From Leptolinea sp964397625 (GTDB lineage: Bacteria > Chloroflexota > Anaerolineae > Anaerolineales > Anaerolineaceae), in contig CAYNJT010000004.1 of NCBI GenBank assembly GCA_964397625.1, forward strand, positions 31,149 to 95,148: 64,000 nt of DNA. Reading direction: 5' to 3'. Positions 52,467 to 60,588 of this stretch are shown here, in pieces. The position numbers and the translations under genes were made by a program. Under the pieces are notes generated by a model. That model was not told the origin of the DNA and searched no databases. It saw only the letters and a program-made list of their open reading frames with translations. Every line of letters starts with the position of its first letter. The stretch's first letter is position 1.

Positions 52467-54311
52467 TTATTTCCTGGGGCGGTTGGTCAGTGTAAACATA
52501 GTCCCACTGGTATTGGCTTCGGCGACCATATTACCCTTCACCATTTCACCCAGATACGGCGATTTCCCGGCGTGAGCCGTCCAACCACTAAGGACGAAAG
52601 GCATGGGACTGTCAGCCAATATCCATTCTCCGTTATATTTACGGGCAATATGCACGTGCGTGCCGGTTGCCTGTCCGCCTTCGCAGGAGGGATGTCCAAT
52701 TCGGTCATCCTGATTGAGCCATGTTCCCACCGGGATGCGTTCTTTGGTAGCAATATGCAGGTATAAAATTGCCCAACCAGTTTGCTCATACCCGTCACCA
52801 TCCAGGTCTACAATCACCACGCCATTGGCTGACCGTACGACCAACCCGGGGGCAGAAGCGGTAACCCATTCCGGTGATTCGGCGCAGCCATGATAATTGC
52901 TGGGCGGAGCGAAATCAAGCGCGGCTAACGCGCCATCAGGGCCCCATGCGGAATGGGGTCCACCGCTGAAACTCCAACTCTGTCCCGCTTTGTATGGTAA
53001 TTCCAAGTCTGGCTGTTTCAAATCTGTCGGATAGAGTGGTTCAAATTTTTGCGCTCGTAACCATGGATTGCCAAACATCTGCTCATGCTTGGCGGATAAA
53101 TTCCCGGGTGAGTAGAGCGAGGCGCCCCATTCATCTTTATTGGCTATGGTTGAAAAAAGATATTGCACAGCGACAGTGCCCGCATTTAAACCGGGCGCCA
53201 GACGTAATGTGGAACCATCGGGGAACTTTAAGCTGGTGATCAATCCGGCCCGCCATCCGTAATAGCCAATGGAAAACTGCTGTACCGCCCAGCTTAATTG
53301 GTGGTACAAATTTTGATACATCATTGGTTTGTGAGTGATCGGGTATTCTGTCTCCAGTGGACTCGGAGGTTGCCCTGTTACCCAATTGCTGCGATATTCC
53401 AGCAAGGTCAACAGAAGGCGTGGATTGATTGAGTTTTCAATGGCAACACGTTGAATTACCTGCGCGCCGGTGTGCCAGCCGCTCGATAAATATTCTTTAT
53501 AGGTGCTAAGGTATCCGCCGCTTTTTTTAACATAGGTATCAATATCAAAATCCAGAGCGGAGGGTGAATATACCACTTCACTGTCTGGCATGAGAATGCC
53601 TTCCGGTCCGCTATTTTCCACCTGCCGCGGTATGACCAATAACTGGTTGGGATTCAACAAACCTGTATCCGGAATTTCCTGTGGGGACGTAATCTCATTT
53701 GGATTAACTCCAAAACGAACCGCCAGTGCCGGGCGGGTGTCGCCTGCCTGTGAATAATATAGAACCATCTTCTGGTTGTTGGTTTGAATGGATTCCAGCG
53801 ATGGGATTGTTGGCGAGATTAATGGCGTTCTGGTAGGACCTGCAGGTTGAAGGATTGGCGCCCTGGTTTTTGATGGGAGAGGATTGGTTGGAGTGTGAAC
53901 TTCAGTTGGCACCCGAGTTGGTTCTGTCGTGGGGTTATCAGTGGGAATTACTGATGGAAGGGCAGTCTTGGAAGGGAGAGGCATGTATGTATGCGTTGGA
54001 TGTATCGGTGCCTGTGTTCGCACTGCAATTTCCGCGATCGTTCGAGTTGGCTTCGGTTTAATCGGGGTAGGCGAAGTCACGTCGACTGGATCGTGCAGCC
54101 CATCTGTTCCGCCGGTTTTTATTAAACCAGTCGGACTCACGGCAGCCTGTGTCTTAGAAAAAATCCGGGTTTGGGCAGTAGCAGTGAGATCAATCGGGCT
54201 TGAGTAAGCAGGAGCGCAGGCTGTCATAATCTGGCAAGCCACAATAATAAACCAAGCGATCTTATTACCGCTTGACTTGATTTTCAGGTTTGCGACCGTT
54301 GTAAGCTTCAA
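52467..54311 (-). CDS. LysM + LasA-type M23 endopeptidase lipoprotein, copy 2
   Basis: About 614 residues. The lipobox is MTAC after a basic N-region; a long Thr/Pro/Ser-rich tether (about 35-175) is the longest of the trio. A diverged LysM unit follows (YYSQAGDTRPALAVRFGV), then the shared middle region and the M23A domain (GGPHSAWG, ALDFAPP, GTHVHIARKYNG). The start is uncertain: TTG 54311 gives a sensible signal peptide; ATG 54344 adds 11 residues, and CTG 54287 would be shorter. All overlap the end of copy 3, so coupling is likely. It is made on the same transcript as its two paralogues. Confidence 0.83.
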   Translation of the reverse strand: MKLTTVANLKIKSSGNKIAWFIIVACQIMTACAPAYSSPIDLTATAQTRIFSKTQAAVSPTGLIKTGGTDGLHDPVDVTSPTPIKPKPTRTIAEIAVRTQAPIHPTHTYMPLPSKTALPSVIPTDNPTTEPTRVPTEVHTPTNPLPSKTRAPILQPAGPTRTPLISPTIPSLESIQTNNQKMVLYYSQAGDTRPALAVRFGVNPNEITSPQEIPDTGLLNPNQLLVIPRQVENSGPEGILMPDSEVVYSPSALDFDIDTYVKKSGGYLSTYKEYLSSGWHTGAQVIQRVAIENSINPRLLLTLLEYRSNWVTGQPPSPLETEYPITHKPMMYQNLYHQLSWAVQQFSIGYYGWRAGLITSLKFPDGSTLRLAPGLNAGTVAVQYLFSTIANKDEWGASLYSPGNLSAKHEQMFGNPWLRAQKFEPLYPTDLKQPDLELPYKAGQSWSFSGGPHSAWGPDGALAALDFAPPSNYHGCAESPEWVTASAPGLVVRSANGVVIVDLDGDGYEQTGWAILYLHIATKERIPVGTWLNQDDRIGHPSCEGGQATGTHVHIARKYNGEWILADSPMPFVLSGWTAHAGKSPYLGEMVKGNMVAEANTSGTMFTLTNRPRK

Positions 54312-55770
54312 TCGATTGATTCTCACGGGTAAGTTCGCCGTCATATTCTGATCCGCGGCCGGAAGATGTCCAGCCGTCGAGAACAAAGGGAATGGATCCA
54401 TCCGCTGCAATCCACGTGCCATTATACCTTCTGGCGAAATGTAGATGTGTTCCGGTTGAGACGCCCCCTTCGCAGGAAGGATGACCAATGCGGTCACCTG
54501 TCTTGACGATTGTTCCCTTATCAACGCGATCGCGGGTTTCAATGTGCATGTAAAGCAAAGACCATCCGGTTTGTTCTTTGCCGTCACCATCAAGATCAAG
54601 GACGACGGCTCCATTCTCTGAGCGGACTATTTTTCCGCTGGACGAAGCTACTACCCAATCATCCGATGTGTTGCATCCCAGCATATCGCCTGGCGGGGCG
54701 AAATCGAGTGCTCCCCAGGCTGCGCCAGTTCCCCATGAAGAATGCGGGCCGCTTGTAAACGACCATTCGACCCCTGATTCAAAGGGGAGTTGTAGTGAAG
54801 GCTGGCGCAATCCACGCGGGAGCAGCGGTTCCATCCCCATATCAAACGGATACCCGAACATGAACTGGTATTGAGCGATAAAGCCGTGATCGGTAATGGC
54901 CTTTTCCCAAGCGTCTTTACCCAGCATTTTACTGAAGAAATATTGAACCCCGGCTGTTCCAGCATTTACTGTTGGATTGGGTGTAACATAGCTTCCATCT
55001 TTAAGAATAAACGCGGATAGGGCATTGGCCTGCCACAAATAAAACCCGCGATTTAAATTATCCGCGGCAGATGAAAGCTGTTTGAATAAACCCTTCCTGT
55101 TTTCATCTTCAAAACCCAACGGGTACGTGATCTGTTCGGGTGCCGGACGCGGATTGGTCACCCAACCGCCCATATGCTCTAAAAGGGTTAATAAAAGCCG
55201 CGGATTAACCGAATAATCCCGGGCTACTTTGTTGACTACTTCAACGCCGGCGAGTTCAATCTCATCCACCGTTTCACTGTAATTGGTCAGGTACCCTTGA
55301 CGTCCTTCCATAAACTGCGCGGTGCTGAATGCTGCCGTTGTAGGTCCATATACCAGTTCTGAATCTGGAATGATCTTGAATGCGGGAGCCATGCCGATAG
55401 GTTTGGCTACGGGAATGTCCATCTCCTGCCCAATACTCAACATGTTTTCGTCGAGGATATCATTTTCTTCGATTAATTCTTGAAGGGTGATGCCATGCTC
55501 ATTCGCAATCTTTCCATACGTGTCTCCTGCCTGCGCAATATACTTTTCGGGGTCAGACCGTAAGGTTGGAAGGGAATGGGGTTTGTCAGGTGTGGGGGTG
55601 GATCCAGGCACACGAGGGGGATTCTTGGCTGCCTGGGTGGCGATCGCATAGGCAGTACCTTTTATCTTTTCTTCATCTGTCAGATTGTCAGAAAAGGCAT
55701 TCCTGATGCAAGCTACTGACATGAATGTGATCATTGCCAGCAGAAAGCCCGCTTTAAATAAGGGTCGCAC
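54265..55770 (-). CDS. LysM + LasA-type M23 endopeptidase lipoprotein, copy 3
   Basis: 501 residues. Signal peptide ending in SVAC (lipobox), short tether, LysM at about 75-125 (YIAQAGDTYGKIANEHGI), the shared middle region (about 165-320) and an M23A domain (GPHSSWG, ALDFAPP, GTHLHFARRYNG) ending near 485. I choose GTG 55770 because GGGAGG lies 6-11 bases upstream; a TTG six bases earlier would leave no spacing. In the middle region NPRLLLTLLE followed by GGWVT recalls lysozyme-like folds (inference). First gene of the trio, 2 bases after the HIT stop. Confidence 0.87.
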   Translation of the reverse strand: MRPLFKAGFLLAMITFMSVACIRNAFSDNLTDEEKIKGTAYAIATQAAKNPPRVPGSTPTPDKPHSLPTLRSDPEKYIAQAGDTYGKIANEHGITLQELIEENDILDENMLSIGQEMDIPVAKPIGMAPAFKIIPDSELVYGPTTAAFSTAQFMEGRQGYLTNYSETVDEIELAGVEVVNKVARDYSVNPRLLLTLLEHMGGWVTNPRPAPEQITYPLGFEDENRKGLFKQLSSAADNLNRGFYLWQANALSAFILKDGSYVTPNPTVNAGTAGVQYFFSKMLGKDAWEKAITDHGFIAQYQFMFGYPFDMGMEPLLPRGLRQPSLQLPFESGVEWSFTSGPHSSWGTGAAWGALDFAPPGDMLGCNTSDDWVVASSSGKIVRSENGAVVLDLDGDGKEQTGWSLLYMHIETRDRVDKGTIVKTGDRIGHPSCEGGVSTGTHLHFARRYNGTWIAADGSIPFVLDGWTSSGRGSEYDGELTRENQSIEAYNGRKPENQVKR

Positions 55771-55772
55771 CG

Positions 55773-56120
55773 TCAACCTCCCATCAACGGCATGTGTTTG
55801 CCGCCCATCAGGTGCAGGTGCAAATGATGTACCGATTGCCCCGCGTCAGGACCGGTGTTTATTACCAGCCGGTATCCATTTTTTGCCAATCCCTGACTGG
55901 CTGCCAATTCTCCGGCAGTCAACAGAAGGCGGCTGATCATTTCCTGGTGATCGGCTGTAAGGTCATTCACAGAAGCCACATGCCGATTCGGGACGATCAG
56001 TATGTGCACCGGCGCTCGTGGAAATCGATCTTTGAAGGCTGTGACAAGATCATCCTGGAACACTATTTCACCAGAAAGACGGCCAGCGATTATTTCACAG
56101 AAAATGCAGGATGAAGTCAT
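55773..56120 (-). CDS. HIT-family nucleotide hydrolase
   Basis: 115 residues, the usual size of HINT-type proteins that hydrolyse nucleoside phosphoramidates or similar. The histidine triad is VHHLHLHLMGG at about 97-107, and CIFCEI at 5-10 is the zinc-binding start found in many HIT proteins. RAPVHILIVPNRHVAS is the preceding conserved strand and turn. It lies at the head of the endopeptidase trio with only 2 bases to the next start, a physical rather than a functional link as far as can be told. Confidence 0.95.
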   Translation of the reverse strand: MTSSCIFCEIIAGRLSGEIVFQDDLVTAFKDRFPRAPVHILIVPNRHVASVNDLTADHQEMISRLLLTAGELAASQGLAKNGYRLVINTGPDAGQSVHHLHLHLMGGKHMPLMGG

Positions 56121-56144
56121 TCGCGTAGCCTGGTTTCTTTATCG

Positions 56145-57338
56145 CTATTGTGGCAAAGCCGGAATGGGGCCCAGTTTGGGTTTACAGACAATGTCATAGT
56201 ATGATAATTCAACCGCTTTATTCGCATAGGCTGTATTGGCGGCTTCTTTCCCTGTTAAGCGGACTTCGTCGAGTCGATAATACGCGTCAGAATCCCAGTA
56301 GCGCGGAATGGTCATCAGTGGATCGCCGGCAGAACCTTCTGGCGCGTAGCCAGGCCGCTGTGGGTCAAGCTGGTCGGCCAGCGGGATCCAGTTATACATC
56401 ACCGGGCTGCGGGGTACGGTGGTAAACCCTACCTTATACCCGACCTGGCGGGCGATCTGCGCGGCTAGTTGCGAGAAACCGCCACCGGGCCAGATGTAGG
56501 CTATGGGTGTTACGTTCAGGTCGCGTTTCATGGCGTCGATTGAACCCTGAAGCTCGCCGCGGAGGAAATCTTCTTTGTTGTCAAAGTAATTATGAACAAC
56601 GCCATGTGCCTGGTAATCAACATAACCGGCGGCGATCAGGTTCTTTTGCTCGTTGATCAAATCCTGTGGATTGTCCTTCACGCTGATCCAGGAATTAATG
56701 ACTGGCCATTTCCACTCGTCATAATATTGTTTGAAGTTCTCATCAAAATATTGCTGATGGTGGCGGTCGTCCACAATGAGTAAAACAGACCGGGATGGAA
56801 TTTTGTCATTGTTGTACATGAAGTCGACAAATTGCTTCATGGTGATGGCTTCGAAGTTTAAATCTTTTAATGATTTCATCAATATCTTGAAATCAGTCTT
56901 GCTGATGTCATTGTCTTTGGAAGCCACTTCCGCGGCGATCCCGTGGAACATAATGGGCATAACGATTGTTCCCGGTTCACTCTTGTTCGGATCCCAACGA
57001 TTTTTAAGATATTCGCAGGTATCCGCCACATAGGTGCGGGGGATATCCAATGGTTTCAAGAATTGAGAGCGATATGTTTCTGGCAGAGGTGGAGGGGTGA
57101 TGTTTGGGTCAATCGTTGGAAGAGGCGTCTCAGTGGGCGGCATGGGTGTTGCGGTTGCCGTTGGAACAGCATAAGTAGCCGTCAGGAGAGCGTCTTGAAA
57201 TTGTTTCGTAAGATCAATTGTGGGTTGGTTTGATACGGAATTTAAAGAACCGCCGCAAGCGGAGAGGAACAAAAATCCCGGCAGGACAATGCTCCAAAGT
57301 TTTCGGTTACGGCGGTTCAGTGAGGTGTGTTTGTTCAT
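56145..57338 (-). CDS. Polysaccharide deacetylase (NodB)-like lipoprotein
   Basis: 397 residues. Signal peptide ending in FLSAC (lipobox), then a Thr/Pro-rich tether to about 90. The NodB-type barrel has PIMFHGI near 135, the metal Asp in LLIVDDRHH near 200, the metal histidines in QAHGVVH near 255, and WPGGGFS near 295 (usually RPPxG). The three metal ligands are kept; the catalytic-base context differs, so activity on N-acetylated glycans is likely but not certain. I choose ATG 57338: a longer frame overlaps ino1 and has no signal. It sits 24 bp upstream of the HIT gene. Confidence 0.85.
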   Translation of the reverse strand: MNKHTSLNRRNRKLWSIVLPGFLFLSACGGSLNSVSNQPTIDLTKQFQDALLTATYAVPTATATPMPPTETPLPTIDPNITPPPLPETYRSQFLKPLDIPRTYVADTCEYLKNRWDPNKSEPGTIVMPIMFHGIAAEVASKDNDISKTDFKILMKSLKDLNFEAITMKQFVDFMYNNDKIPSRSVLLIVDDRHHQQYFDENFKQYYDEWKWPVINSWISVKDNPQDLINEQKNLIAAGYVDYQAHGVVHNYFDNKEDFLRGELQGSIDAMKRDLNVTPIAYIWPGGGFSQLAAQIARQVGYKVGFTTVPRSPVMYNWIPLADQLDPQRPGYAPEGSAGDPLMTIPRYWDSDAYYRLDEVRLTGKEAANTAYANKAVELSYYDIVCKPKLGPIPALPQ

Positions 57339-57391
57339 GTGCTGGATTCTACCAGCAAGTGAGACCTTACACCACCTGCATGTATAAGATA

Positions 57392-58480
57392 TTAGTCTGC
57401 CTGATCTCCACGGATGAAGGCTTCCACCATATCCCGGCAGACACTGTCGCGGAATTGTTTCGGCGGAGTCTTCATAAAATAGGAGGAAGGAGCGATCACA
57501 GGACCAGCCATGCCACGATCGATGGCGATCTTCGCGCAACGCACAGCATCGATGACCACACCGGCTGAATTAGGAGAATCCCACACTTCAAGCTTGGTCT
57601 CGAGATTGAGAGGAACTTCCCCAAAGGTTGTGCCTTCCATGCGGATATAACACCATTTACGGTCTGTCAGCCAGGGAACATAATCGCTGGGACCGACATG
57701 GATGGCATCCGGCGGGAGTGGGGACGGAAGCTGACTTTGCACGGAACCAGTCTTGGAAATCTTTTTGGATTCAAGGCGTTCGCGTTCCAGCATATTCATA
57801 AAGTCTGTGTTGCCACCGAAATTCAACTGATAGGTGCGTTCCAATTTGACACCGCGGTCCACAAAAAGACTGGTCAGGGTGCGATGAACGATAGTCGCGC
57901 CAACCTGGCTTTTGATATCGTCGCCGATGATCGGTAAACCCCGCTGTTTGAAGCGGTCGCCCCAGTATTCAGAGCTGGCAATGAAGACTGGAATACAGTT
58001 GACCATGGCGCAGCCGGCATCTAGAATCTGCTCGGCGTACCATTTGGTTGCCATTTCAGAACCGACCGGCAGGTAACTCACAACCACATCAGTCTTGGTT
58101 TCTTTGAGGATTTTGACAATATCAGCGGTGGGGCCGGGGGCTTTGGTCAAGATCTGAGACAGATACTTGCCAAGGCCATCGTGGGTCATTCCGCGGTAGA
58201 CGGGAACGTTCAGATTGGGGACATCACTGAATTTGTAAGTGTTGTTGGGATAGGCAAAGATGGCTTCGGAGAGGTCCTTACCAACTTTGGTGTCCACTAC
58301 ATCGAACGCCGCGGTAAATTCGATATCATTAATGTGGTATCCACCCAGGTTGACATGCATGAGGCCGGGTACCCGCTCGTTATCTTTGACGTTACGGTAG
58401 AACTGCACACCCTGAACGAATGAGGAAGCGCAATTTCCAACGCCAATGATGGCGACACGAACTTTTTTACTGTTTGTCAT
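57392..58480 (-). CDS. ino1: myo-Inositol-1-phosphate synthase
   Basis: NAD-dependent conversion of glucose-6-phosphate to inositol-1-phosphate. 362 residues, the short archaeal/actinobacterial type. The Rossmann start is IIGVGNCASS near residue 11; DVVVSYLPVGSE, CIPVFIAS and the active region GDDIKSQVGATIVHRTL near 186 hold the catalytic lysine; LNFGGNTDFMNM follows. Inositol would feed phosphatidylinositol lipids or inositol-based solutes and thiols. GGAGCC 8-13 bases upstream supports the start. It is divergent from the TetR gene across a 170-bp region with operator-like sequences. Confidence 0.93.
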   Translation of the reverse strand: MTNSKKVRVAIIGVGNCASSFVQGVQFYRNVKDNERVPGLMHVNLGGYHINDIEFTAAFDVVDTKVGKDLSEAIFAYPNNTYKFSDVPNLNVPVYRGMTHDGLGKYLSQILTKAPGPTADIVKILKETKTDVVVSYLPVGSEMATKWYAEQILDAGCAMVNCIPVFIASSEYWGDRFKQRGLPIIGDDIKSQVGATIVHRTLTSLFVDRGVKLERTYQLNFGGNTDFMNMLERERLESKKISKTGSVQSQLPSPLPPDAIHVGPSDYVPWLTDRKWCYIRMEGTTFGEVPLNLETKLEVWDSPNSAGVVIDAVRCAKIAIDRGMAGPVIAPSSYFMKTPPKQFRDSVCRDMVEAFIRGDQAD

Positions 58481-58528
58481 TTGTTCTGGCTCCTATAAAA
58501 GAAAATGATACGACTGGATATTCGTGTT

Positions 58529-58544
58529 GGGCTAATTATAGCCC
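58529..58544. promoter_or_regulatory. Inverted repeat over the ino1 -10 region
   Basis: GGGCTA-ATTA-TAGCCC, a 6-4-6 inverted repeat. Its minus-strand reading contains TATAAT, so a protein bound here would cover the likely ino1 -10 element, 49-64 bases before the ATG. It differs from the TetR-type sites next to it. Confidence 0.4.
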
Positions 58545-58580
58545 GGACACCTTATAAAATGCAGAAAAGGACATTGTTTT

Positions 58581-58638
58581 ATCAAACATTTGATTGAATC
58601 TTTAAGCAAAATATAATACAATCAATCAAACAGTTGAT
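58581..58638 (+). promoter_or_regulatory. tetR promoter bracketed by two operator copies
   Basis: Operator 1 is ATCAAA-CA-TTTGAT (58581-58594), a perfect inverted repeat; operator 2 is ATCAAA-CA-GTTGAT (58625-58638), one mismatch. They are 44 bp apart. Between them lie -35 TTGATT (58590-58595, inside operator 1), a 16-bp spacer and -10 TATAAT (58612-58617). The start site falls at operator 2. Occupancy of either site should block transcription. Confidence 0.7.
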
Positions 58639-58650
58639 AGAGGATTGCCT

Positions 58651-59226
58651 ATGAACGAGTCAAATGAGAAAACCCAAAATACCAGGCGCGATGAGTTAAT
58701 CCGTGCCGCCTGCGATGTGATTGCTGGTAGCGGGTTTGAAGGATTACGAATGCGCGAGGTCGCGGCGAGAATTGGGATCAACGCGGCCACACTCTACTAC
58801 TATTTCCCCACAAAAGAGTCCATGATTGCCGGGGTGGCTGACTTTGTGTTTACCCGTCTGGGAATTATTTCTGAAGAGCCGCCAGGAACCCCACGAGATC
58901 AACTGCATGCTCATCTTTTAAGGATTTACAGACTGATGCGCGATGAGCCCGGATTGTTTGCCGTATATGCAGAAATGCAGCTCAGAGCAGAAAGAAACCA
59001 ATCTGCCAGTTTTTTCAGAGAGCATGAAGCTGCCTGGCATCATAAACTGGAAAACCTGCTGCAACTGGGCATTCGACAGGGATACTGGCCCAATTATCTC
59101 GACCCTGAACAAGCCGCAAATGCCATTATTCTTCTTATGCAGGGAGCCAGCCTGCAGGTGATGAACAATCCTCGCAAGATTGAGGCCTCCATTAATCAAC
59201 TTGAACGTTGGTTGATAGGCCGGTGA
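58651..59226 (+). CDS. TetR-family transcriptional regulator
   Basis: 191 residues. The N-terminal HTH (about 12-60) reads RRDELIRAACDVIAGSGFEG then MREVAARIGINAATLYYYFPTKESM, a textbook TetR DNA-binding domain; the C-terminal ligand domain (70-190) is variable, as usual, with a helix ending in MQGASLQVM. ATG 58651 is preceded by AGAGG at 7 bases. The promoter contains two near-identical inverted repeats, so the gene is probably self-repressed. Targets may include the divergent ino1 or the downstream cellulose genes. Ligand unknown. Confidence 0.92.
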   Translation: MNESNEKTQNTRRDELIRAACDVIAGSGFEGLRMREVAARIGINAATLYYYFPTKESMIAGVADFVFTRLGIISEEPPGTPRDQLHAHLLRIYRLMRDEPGLFAVYAEMQLRAERNQSASFFREHEAAWHHKLENLLQLGIRQGYWPNYLDPEQAANAIILLMQGASLQVMNNPRKIEASINQLERWLIGR

Positions 59227-59315
59227 TGTGTCTCATTTTATATAACCAATTCTCATAAAAAATGTATAAAAATTAACTAAAACCAGTGCATATTATAAAA
59301 AAAAAGAGGGATACT

Positions 59316-59363
59316 ATGGATAATAAGCAGACGGGTATGGTTTCTTTTTTCGTATCAATTTAA
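59316..59363 (+). CDS. Possible 15-codon leader reading frame
   Basis: ATG GAT ... TAA, 15 codons, with AGAGGG 5-10 bases upstream, ending 37 bases before the next gene's ATG. It has no family and its composition is not telling. It may be a leader peptide of the cellulose operon or a chance frame. Confidence 0.2.
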   Translation: MDNKQTGMVSFFVSI

Positions 59364-59400
59364 TCTTTTTCCCCGAAAAGGAAGCAGGTTTGGGATATCT

Positions 59401-60576
59401 ATGGTTAAACGGAAATTTGAGAAATCTTTCCTCATAATCGTAATACTGGCTCTTCAAATCATATTTTTTTCCGGTTTCATCACTCGTGTGATGACCACCT
59501 TATATCTTGATAATTTTGAATCCTATGTGACCACTCAGGTTGCCAAAAGGGCCTATGCCGTATGGGAAGACGGGGCACAACTCGAGATATCCCTAGATGA
59601 GAAAAGCGGTGAGAATAACAGCCGCGGTATGCGTATTGACATACTTGGTCCCAATAAAATGGATGGTTCAAAAACAGGATCGGTATTCCATTCACTTCCC
59701 CTTCTCCAGCGTAATTGGACCGGCGCATCGGGGATTCGATTCTGGGTAAAAAATACGGACAAGAGCGATCTCTGGTTGACGTTGAATTTTAAAGAGGCGT
59801 ATAACGAATACTGGGCTATTCGACATGGCGCGGAATATTTGTTGGAAGCCGATGGGAAACCGCTATTTCAGGAAGAATGTTTTTACGGTAATATCCGGAT
59901 TCCCGCTGAATTCACGGGGAAAGTGATTGTACCCATAGAGAGTTTTTCTGTACCTGAATGGAATACAGCCCGGGGTGATGAAATTCTTCAACTCAACGAT
60001 ATCGAATCGTATGCTCTGGGTATAACTCTTGATGACAAATACCCGCTGACTTTTTATATCGATACATTTGAGGTTTTTATTTCATCTGAGCCATTTACCT
60101 TTATCCAGGGGGTAAGGCAGATACAAATACCTGATTCTGGACAGCTGAATGAATTTTATAAAATCAAGACAACTGGAAAAAATGAATACGTGAATGGAAG
60201 CTCCGTAACTTGGATGGTGGAAAGTGCGCTGAATACGCTGGTGAGAATTGAAGAGGATGGGTCTTTAATCATCCCTTCCGGATCAAAGGACGAAACCATC
60301 ACGATATTCTTTAACAGCGACATTCCAATGATTGATCAAAGAGTTGGTTATAACGTGCGGTTGTTTCATCCCGAAAATCTAGCCAACAGGGAGATTAATG
60401 AAGAAACCAACAACGTCCCTTCCGCGTTATTGTCTAAAACAACTCCCTATGATCAATTTTCGCAAGAGTTTGAAGCCTGGGCACGCGAATATCGCCCCTT
60501 GTTTGTTTTGATCTCTGTCGGTCTGGTATTACTGTTCATTTTCATCCTGTCAACCTTCCAGAGAAAGCTCAAATAA
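59401..60576 (+). CDS. Membrane protein with a carbohydrate-binding-module-like outside domain
   Basis: 391 residues. One N-terminal helix (about 9-30), a large outside region and a C-terminal helix (about 365-385). Residues 35-225 look like a beta-sandwich CBM of the CBM11/CIA30 kind: LDNFESY at the start, GIRFWVKNTDKSDLWLTLNF in the middle and FYIDTFEVFI at the end. The segment after 240 is a second, unrecognised beta domain. It is 12 bp upstream of the cellulose synthase gene and may play the part of BcsB, guiding the glucan outside the membrane (inference). Confidence 0.7.
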   Translation: MVKRKFEKSFLIIVILALQIIFFSGFITRVMTTLYLDNFESYVTTQVAKRAYAVWEDGAQLEISLDEKSGENNSRGMRIDILGPNKMDGSKTGSVFHSLPLLQRNWTGASGIRFWVKNTDKSDLWLTLNFKEAYNEYWAIRHGAEYLLEADGKPLFQEECFYGNIRIPAEFTGKVIVPIESFSVPEWNTARGDEILQLNDIESYALGITLDDKYPLTFYIDTFEVFISSEPFTFIQGVRQIQIPDSGQLNEFYKIKTTGKNEYVNGSSVTWMVESALNTLVRIEEDGSLIIPSGSKDETITIFFNSDIPMIDQRVGYNVRLFHPENLANREINEETNNVPSALLSKTTPYDQFSQEFEAWAREYRPLFVLISVGLVLLFIFILSTFQRKLK

Positions 60577-60588
60577 CACAGAATTGCC

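Noticed and set aside
56145..57539. Extended N-terminus of the NodB-like protein
   Set aside because: The extra 67 residues overlap ino1 and precede a perfect lipoprotein signal peptide, so ATG 57338 is the start.
59316..59363. Regulatory leader peptide before the cellulose genes
   Set aside because: Listed only at low confidence: it has a ribosome-site-like sequence but is too short to judge and no paired attenuator hairpin is visible.
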